DNA from: Zhengella sp020637775
GTDB taxonomy: Bacteria; Pseudomonadota; Alphaproteobacteria; Rhizobiales; Rhizobiaceae
Length of the DNA stretch: 64,000 bases
Direction: 5' to 3'
NCBI RefSeq assembly: GCF_041397485.1
Contig: NZ_JAWKWO010000002.1
Location: forward strand, 310,001 to 374,000
Below, piece by piece: positions 59,612 through 64,000 of the stretch. Each line of letters opens with the position of its first letter. The first letter of the stretch is position 1. A model generated the notes under the pieces. It ran no database searches. It worked only from the letters and a program-made list of their open reading frames with translations, and was not told the origin of the DNA. A program made the translations under genes and the position numbers.

Positions 59612-59902
59612 TCAGCACTCCTCGCCGAAACGGTCGGCGACAAGCGCGGCGAGGGCGTCCATCGCCTCCTCGGCCTGTGGCCCGGAGGTTGTGACGGTGA
59701 TGCGGCAACCGGGCGAGGCGGCCAGCATCATCAGGTCCAGGATGGAGGTCCCGTCGACGTCCAGGCCATCCTTTTCCACGCTTACGCGTGCATTGAAGCC
59801 GTTGGCCATCTCGACGAACCGTGCCGAGGCGCGGGCATGCAGTCCGCGCTTGTTGACGATGTCCAGCGTGCGCGTGATGGCGTCCGGCATGGTTTCGCTC
59901 AT
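59612..59902 (-). CDS. ptsH: HPr phosphocarrier protein
   Basis: The 96-residue HPr has the active His in NKRGLHARASARF (about residue 22) and a Ser in GTSILDLMMLAAS where regulatory Ser phosphorylation occurs in HPrK-bearing species. In alphaproteobacteria it belongs to the regulatory PTS (PtsI-HPr-EIIA). It overlaps the EIIA gene by four bases. The partner HPr kinase gene is not here. Confidence 0.95.
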   Translation of the reverse strand: MSETMPDAITRTLDIVNKRGLHARASARFVEMANGFNARVSVEKDGLDVDGTSILDLMMLAASPGCRITVTTSGPQAEEAMDALAALVADRFGEEC

Positions 59903-60300
59903 TTGGCGCTCAGGATCTGGCTGGCCACGTTGATATACTTGCGCCCGGCATTCTGCGCTTCGGACAGCGAATCCGCCATGTCATTGCCGGCGCGAATGCT
60001 GGAGAGCTTGATGAGCATGGGCAGGTTCATGCCGGCCACCACTTCCACCCGGCCGGCATCCATCACCGAGATGGCCAGATTGGACGGCGTTCCGCCAAAC
60101 ATGTCGGTCACGATGATCACGCCATGGCCTGCATCGGCACTGGCGACCGCGTCGACGATATCCTGCCGCCGCTGCTCCATGTCGTCCTCGGCGCCGATGG
60201 AAACCGTTTCGAAATGCTCCTGCGGGCCGACCACATGCTCAACCGCGTGGCGAAACTCCTCGGCCAACTGACCGTGCGTCACGAGCACGAGTCCGATCAT
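59899..60300 (-). CDS. PTS EIIA component, mannose family (regulatory)
   Basis: The 133-residue protein is an EIIA(Man)-type domain: LVLVTHGQLAEEFRHAVEHV holds the phospho-accepting His (about 9) and VTDMFGGTPSNLAISVM the conserved GGTPSN loop. No EIIB or EIIC gene is nearby, so a regulatory rather than a transport role is expected, as in other Rhizobiales. It is the first gene of EIIA-HPr, 165 bases downstream of chvG. Confidence 0.95.
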   Translation of the reverse strand: MIGLVLVTHGQLAEEFRHAVEHVVGPQEHFETVSIGAEDDMEQRRQDIVDAVASADAGHGVIIVTDMFGGTPSNLAISVMDAGRVEVVAGMNLPMLIKLSSIRAGNDMADSLSEAQNAGRKYINVASQILSAK

Positions 60301-60465
60301 GAATGCCTGGCTCCCGTCATTGCCATGTCACCGTCCGTTCTTATTGTCACGGTGCCGCTTCTTCGCGGGCCGCTATCTTGTCAGTGTGAAGCGCGTTGAC
60401 AAGCCCTTTTTTGCACTGCGAAGGATTCTCTTGCGCCGAAAATCCCGCCGGACGTCGTCTTTTGA
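60301..60465. other. Gap where hprK is expected
   Basis: This 165-base stretch between chvG and the EIIA gene has no ORF. Many Rhizobiales keep hprK (about 150 codons) here. A promoter-like TTGTCA/AAGATA pair on the minus strand (about 60390-60365) could drive EIIA-HPr. Confidence 0.6.
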
Positions 60466-62247
60466 TCAGTTCTCCGCCGGCAGGGCCACGACGAAGCGCG
60501 CGCCACGGATGTCGCCCGGTTTCGCGCCGGCTATGTTCTCAGCCGTCAGCCGGCCGCCATGGGCTTCCACGATCTGCCGCGAGATCGACAGGCCGAGGCC
60601 GGAATTCTGCCCGAAAGCCTCGCTTGCCGGCCTGTCGGTGTAGAAGCGTTCGAAGATGCGCTCGATGTTCTCGGCCCGGATGCCGGGGCCATTGTCCTCC
60701 ACCGTGACGATGACACGGCGCTGGCTGCGCGCCAGCGTGACGAGAATGTGCCCGTTTTCGGCAGGCACGAAGGAGCGCGCATTGGAAATCAGGTTGGCGA
60801 TGACCTGGCCGAGCCTCAGGTCGTGGCCCTGGACGAGGAAATCCCTGCGGTTGCCGCTTGCCGGCACGATGCGCAGGTCGATGCGCGCCTCGCGGCCGGC
60901 CCGCGTCGTCTCGCGGCTCGCCGCCACCAGGTCGGAAAGCAGCTTTTGCATGTCGACGCTGCGATTGTCGGCGCGGGCCAGTTCCGCGTCCAGCCGCGAG
61001 GCGTCCGAAATGTCGGTGATCAGCCGGTCGAGGCGGCGCACATCGTGCTGGATGATCTCCAGCAGCCGGTCGCGCGACACCTCGTTGCGCGCCAGCGGCA
61101 GCGTTTCCACCGCGCTGCGCAGCGAGGTCAGGGGGTTCTTGAGTTCATGGCTGACATCGGCCGCGAAGCGCTCGATGGCGTCGATCCGGTCATAGAGCGC
61201 ATTGGTCATGTCGCGCAGCGCCGTGGACAGATTGCCGATCTCGTCCTGCCGTTCGGAGAAATCGGGGATCTCCTCGCGGCTCTTCACGCCCCGCTTGACC
61301 CGGACGGCCGCTGCGGCAAGGCGGCGCAGCGGATTGGCGATGGTGGAGGCGAGCAGCAGCGACAGGAGCATGGTGACGACCGCGGCCACGCCGAAAACCG
61401 CGAGGATGGCCTTGCGTTCGGACGCGATGATGGCGTCGATGTCGCCGCCCTGCGTCGACAGTTGCAGCACGCCGAGCACGGCGCGGAAACGCTGGATCGG
61501 GACGGCCACCGAGACGATCATCTCGCCTTTTTCCGATACCCGCACCTGGCGGTCGCCCGTCCCGGTCAGTGCTGTCATGACTTCCGGATAGGCCGCGCCG
61601 GAGCCGCCGGGCTCCTCGCGGTCCACCGGCAGGTCGGTGCGTTGCATGAAGCGCTTGAGCCAGTCGCCGATCCGGTCGAGCAGCGATGTGTCCTCGGCCG
61701 CGTCGAGCCCGGGCAGGCCATAGCGCAGGATCTGCCCCCCCGAATAGAGATGGCGGGAGTCGAGCAGCAGGTTGGCGTCGCGGTCATAGATGCGCGCGCG
61801 GGTGCGTGTCGGGGAAATGAGCCGGCGCAGCACCGGCGCCACCCGTTCCGGATTGATCGGGAAGTCGAGGCTGTCGAGCCCGTCGCCGCTGGGCCCGACG
61901 CTCTGGCCGGCCTGCAATTCGAGCAGTTTCTCCGGATCGATGCGCAGCGAATCCGTCTCCACCGAGGCCGAGGCGGCGATGGCGCCGGCGATGATCTCGC
62001 CCTGCGTGCGCAGGCTTTCCACCCGCGCGTCGATCAGGCCTTCGCGATACTGGTTGACATAGAGGATGCCGGACACGAGCACGCCGAGCCCGGCAAGGTT
62101 GAGCACGAGGATGCGTTGCGTCAGGCTGGAGAAGACCAGGGCGCCGACAAGGCGCCGGAACGAGCGCAGCGGGCGGCGCGAACCGGGCGCCCCGGTCTGG
62201 CGCCTGCCTGCCTTTTCCCCGCTCTTGCTCCTGCTTGCGCCGTCCAT
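60466..62247 (-). CDS. chvG: ChvG (ExoS/BvrS) sensor histidine kinase
   Basis: The 593-residue kinase has a basic N-terminal tail, TM1 at about 45-63, a periplasmic sensor region (about 64-280) and TM2 at about 283-305. A HAMP (about 306-360) leads to the H-box FAADVSHELKNPLTSLRSAV and an ATPase with NLISNARSF and NSGLGLSISRQI. It senses acid or envelope cues and phosphorylates ChvI; in rhizobia it governs host interaction and exopolysaccharide genes. Fifty bases separate it from chvI. Length is normal. Confidence 0.97.
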   Translation of the reverse strand: MDGASRSKSGEKAGRRQTGAPGSRRPLRSFRRLVGALVFSSLTQRILVLNLAGLGVLVSGILYVNQYREGLIDARVESLRTQGEIIAGAIAASASVETDSLRIDPEKLLELQAGQSVGPSGDGLDSLDFPINPERVAPVLRRLISPTRTRARIYDRDANLLLDSRHLYSGGQILRYGLPGLDAAEDTSLLDRIGDWLKRFMQRTDLPVDREEPGGSGAAYPEVMTALTGTGDRQVRVSEKGEMIVSVAVPIQRFRAVLGVLQLSTQGGDIDAIIASERKAILAVFGVAAVVTMLLSLLLASTIANPLRRLAAAAVRVKRGVKSREEIPDFSERQDEIGNLSTALRDMTNALYDRIDAIERFAADVSHELKNPLTSLRSAVETLPLARNEVSRDRLLEIIQHDVRRLDRLITDISDASRLDAELARADNRSVDMQKLLSDLVAASRETTRAGREARIDLRIVPASGNRRDFLVQGHDLRLGQVIANLISNARSFVPAENGHILVTLARSQRRVIVTVEDNGPGIRAENIERIFERFYTDRPASEAFGQNSGLGLSISRQIVEAHGGRLTAENIAGAKPGDIRGARFVVALPAEN

Positions 62248-62297
62248 TCCTGTCCTCTGGATGAGCCATCCGGCCGCGTGTCACGCGGCACGGGCCC

Positions 62298-63008
62298 TCA
62301 TGCCTCGCGGAAACGGTAGCCCACGCCGTACAGCGTTTCGATCATGTCGAAATCGGTGTCGACCACCTTGAACTTCTTGCGCAGGCGCTTGATGTGGCTG
62401 TCGATGGTGCGGTCGTCCACATAGACCTGCTCGTCATAGGCCGCATCCATCAGCGCATCGCGGCTCTTCACCACGCCCGGCCGCTGTGCCAGCGCCTGCA
62501 GGATGAGAAATTCCGTCACCGTGAGCGTCACCGGCTCGCCCTTCCATGTGCAGGTATGGCGCTCCTGGTCCATCAGCAGGTGCCCGCGCTGCAATTGCTG
62601 GGCGGCGCTCTCAACGCCTGGCTTGGCGCCTGCCGCGGCCTCGCGGGCGCCCGCGCGCCGCAGCACCGCCTTGACGCGCTCGACCAGGAGACGCTGCGAG
62701 AACGGCTTCTTGATGAAATCGTCCGCGCCCATCTTCAGGCCGAACAATTCGTCGATCTCGTCGTCCTTGGAGGTCAGGAAGATCACCGGCAGGTCGGATT
62801 TCTGCCGCAGCCGGCGCAACAGTTCCATACCGTCCATGCGCGGCATCTTGATGTCGAAGATCGCAAGGTTGGGCGGGCGCACCTGCAACCCCTCCAGCGC
62901 CGATGCGCCGTCGGTATAGGTCTCGACCTTGTAGCCTTCCGATTCCAGCGCGATCGAGACCGAGGTCAGGATATTACGATCGTCATCGACGAGCGCGATG
63001 GTTGCCAT
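62298..63008 (-). CDS. chvI: ChvI (ExoR-ExoS-ChvI / BvrR) response regulator
   Basis: The 236-residue OmpR-type regulator has a receiver (ALVDDDRNILTSVSIALES, Asp in LAIFDIKMPRMDG, Lys in IKKPF) and a winged helix with VYVDDRTIDSHIKRLRKKFK. Start MATIALVDDDRNIL at 63008 with GGGAGA upstream is the family N-terminus; an ATG at 63026 (MRENPGM) is possible. It is divergent from pckA, whose gene is a known ChvI-linked target in Rhizobiaceae. Confidence 0.97.
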   Translation of the reverse strand: MATIALVDDDRNILTSVSIALESEGYKVETYTDGASALEGLQVRPPNLAIFDIKMPRMDGMELLRRLRQKSDLPVIFLTSKDDEIDELFGLKMGADDFIKKPFSQRLLVERVKAVLRRAGAREAAAGAKPGVESAAQQLQRGHLLMDQERHTCTWKGEPVTLTVTEFLILQALAQRPGVVKSRDALMDAAYDEQVYVDDRTIDSHIKRLRKKFKVVDTDFDMIETLYGVGYRFREA

Positions 63009-63374
63009 GCCGGGGTTCTCCCTCATCAGACCTGTCCCTTGCCGTTTTGCCGGCGCGGTTCTGGCGGACAAATTGGGTACAAATTGTGGCACATCCGCCA
63101 GTCCCTGTCGAACGGGTTGGCATGGCGCCCTGTTCCACAGCCTCAGGTAGGAAGTGCCCAAACGGCTTGCAACGGGCGCCGTGCGGCTGCCGAAGGACTG
63201 TGCACAGTTTACCCCGCTATAACCGATTTAAACGAATTTCAAATCTTTAAATCGATTAATGATTTGAATTTGCTTTTCTTTTCTGTTTCTCCCCGGTTTC
63301 GGGTGGTGCCGCAGCGGCATTGCAGGGTCAGTCATTGCCTTCAGGCGAAGGCACGCATCTGCGAGAGGAAACAG
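63009..63374. other. Divergent chvI/pckA control region
   Basis: This 366-base gap has no supported ORF. It contains an AT-rich core (about 63220-63290) with two interleaved inverted repeats, listed separately, flanked by GC-rich sequence on both sides. Confidence 0.7.
63224..63268. promoter_or_regulatory. Interleaved inverted repeats in the chvI/pckA region
   Basis: CGATTTAAA (63224-63232) pairs with TTTAAATCG (63246-63254), and TTCAAATC (63238-63245) with GATTTGAA (63261-63268). The two palindromes overlap in an AT-rich stretch about 107-150 bases before pckA. They are the best candidates for operators of pckA and/or chvI. Confidence 0.5.
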
Positions 63375-64000
63375 GTGGCAGGCATGAAAGAGATCGGTTT
63401 GTGCAATCCCGACAACGGGATCGGAACGTCGGGACTGAAGAATCTCGGCACGGTCTACTACAATCTCGGGGAGGCCGAACTCTATGAGGAAGCCGTTCGC
63501 CGCGGCGAGGGGCGCCTGACCGACAAGGGCGCCTTTGTTGCCGTGACCGGCCAGCACACCGGCCGCTCGCCCAAGGACAAGTTCGTGGTCCGCGATGCCG
63601 GCACGGCCGACAAGGTCTGGTGGGACAACAACAAGCCGATGGATGGCGAGGACTTCGACCGCCTGCTGCAGGACTTCATCGCCCATGCCGAGGGCATGGA
63701 CCTCTTCGTCCAGGATCTCGTCGGTGGCGCCGACGAGGACAATGCCCTGCCCACGCGCGTGATCACCGAGTATGCCTGGCACAATCTCTTCATCCGCAAC
63801 CTGCTGATCCGTCCGGAGCGCTCTGCGCTGGAAGATTTCCTGCCCAAGATGACGATCATCGACCTGCCGTCGTTCAAGGCCGACCCTGGCCGTCATCGCT
63901 GCCGCACCGAAACGGTGATCGCCGTCGACCTGACGCGCATGATCGTGCTGATCGGCGGCACGTCCTATGCCGGCGAGATGAAGAAATCCGTCTTCACGGC
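63375..64000 (+). CDS. pckA: Phosphoenolpyruvate carboxykinase (ATP), truncated by window end
   Basis: It makes PEP from oxaloacetate in gluconeogenesis on organic acids. About 208 residues are present, including the substrate-binding VTGQHTGRSPKDKFVVRD (about 55-72) and RTEYAWHNLF-like RVITEYAWHNLFIRNL. The window ends within GGTSYAGEMKKSVF, the kinase-1-like substrate motif near the P-loop. Start GTG 63375 has GAGAGGA eight bases upstream; ATG 63384 (MKEIGLCNPDNG) would drop three residues. Divergent from chvI. Confidence 0.96.
   Translation, partial: MAGMKEIGLCNPDNGIGTSGLKNLGTVYYNLGEAELYEEAVRRGEGRLTDKGAFVAVTGQHTGRSPKDKFVVRDAGTADKVWWDNNKPMDGEDFDRLLQDFIAHAEGMDLFVQDLVGGADEDNALPTRVITEYAWHNLFIRNLLIRPERSALEDFLPKMTIIDLPSFKADPGRHRCRTETVIAVDLTRMIVLIGGTSYAGEMKKSVFT

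Noticed and set aside
60559..62319. 586-codon plus-strand ORF
   Set aside because: It is the antisense of chvG, an artefact of high GC third positions.
1..64000. CRISPR arrays, insertion sequences, prophage
   Set aside because: No regularly spaced repeats, transposases, integrases or phage structural genes were found; the only tandem array is the coding repeat in the PRC-barrel gene.

Overview
This GC-rich 64 kb window looks like a chromosome segment of an alphaproteobacterium of the order Hyphomicrobiales (Rhizobiales). The grounds are gene content and order: a CP4-like class II aroA beside cmk and rpsA, a TIGR02300 gene and tRNA-Ala; a PhyR-NepR-EcfG general stress system; chvI-chvG next to a divergent pckA; an EIIA(Man)-HPr pair beside ahcY; a TsaE-phosphotransferase fusion; and addB-addA-trxA. 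I cannot name the genus. Almost every base is coding, and most long ORFs opposite these genes are antisense shadows.

Left part (1-15.3 kb), mostly housekeeping. A truncated SDR/epimerase, queG and a GST gene form one tight minus-strand unit. uppP, a TauE/SafE permease and an NDUFA9-like gene follow. Next is an arsenic operon (arsR-arsC-ACR3) with a palindromic operator. A secreted acidic protein and a cpdB-like periplasmic nucleotidase come next; cpdB is cut by one in-frame TGA. The aroA-SDR-cmk-rpsA block follows, then a TIGR02300 gene and tRNA-Ala(GGC).

Accessory part (15.4-27.6 kb). A Tm-1-like (UPF0261) gene faces an IclR-HAD-aminotransferase operon across a perfect 7+7 palindrome. A three-gene ABC importer lies beside them. 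A LysR gene then faces dabB-dabA, a DAC-type inorganic carbon transporter.

Stress island (27.8-40.9 kb). phyR faces nepR-ecfG, with HWE/HisKA_2 kinases, a receiver-only regulator, csbD, DUF1328, DUF883 and Dps genes, a PRC-barrel protein, a Crp/Fnr regulator, a lipid kinase, a ferredoxin-reductase-like protein and several tiny membrane or secreted proteins. By eye I found seven exact GGAAC-N16/17-CGTT elements here, each facing a gene start at short range, and three near-matches. They match the known EcfG promoter consensus. The island therefore appears to hold sensors, switch, sigma factor and much of the regulon together. This is the most interesting feature of the window.

Right part (41-64 kb). 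An RlpA protein, a GGDEF-EAL gene cut by one in-frame TAG, gshB, comM and trxA lead to a long minus-strand train: a PAS histidine kinase, tsaE-amgK, a MurU-like nucleotidyltransferase, addB and addA. Upstream lie chvI, chvG, EIIA, HPr and ahcY. The HPr kinase gene expected between chvG and EIIA is absent. pckA runs off the right end.
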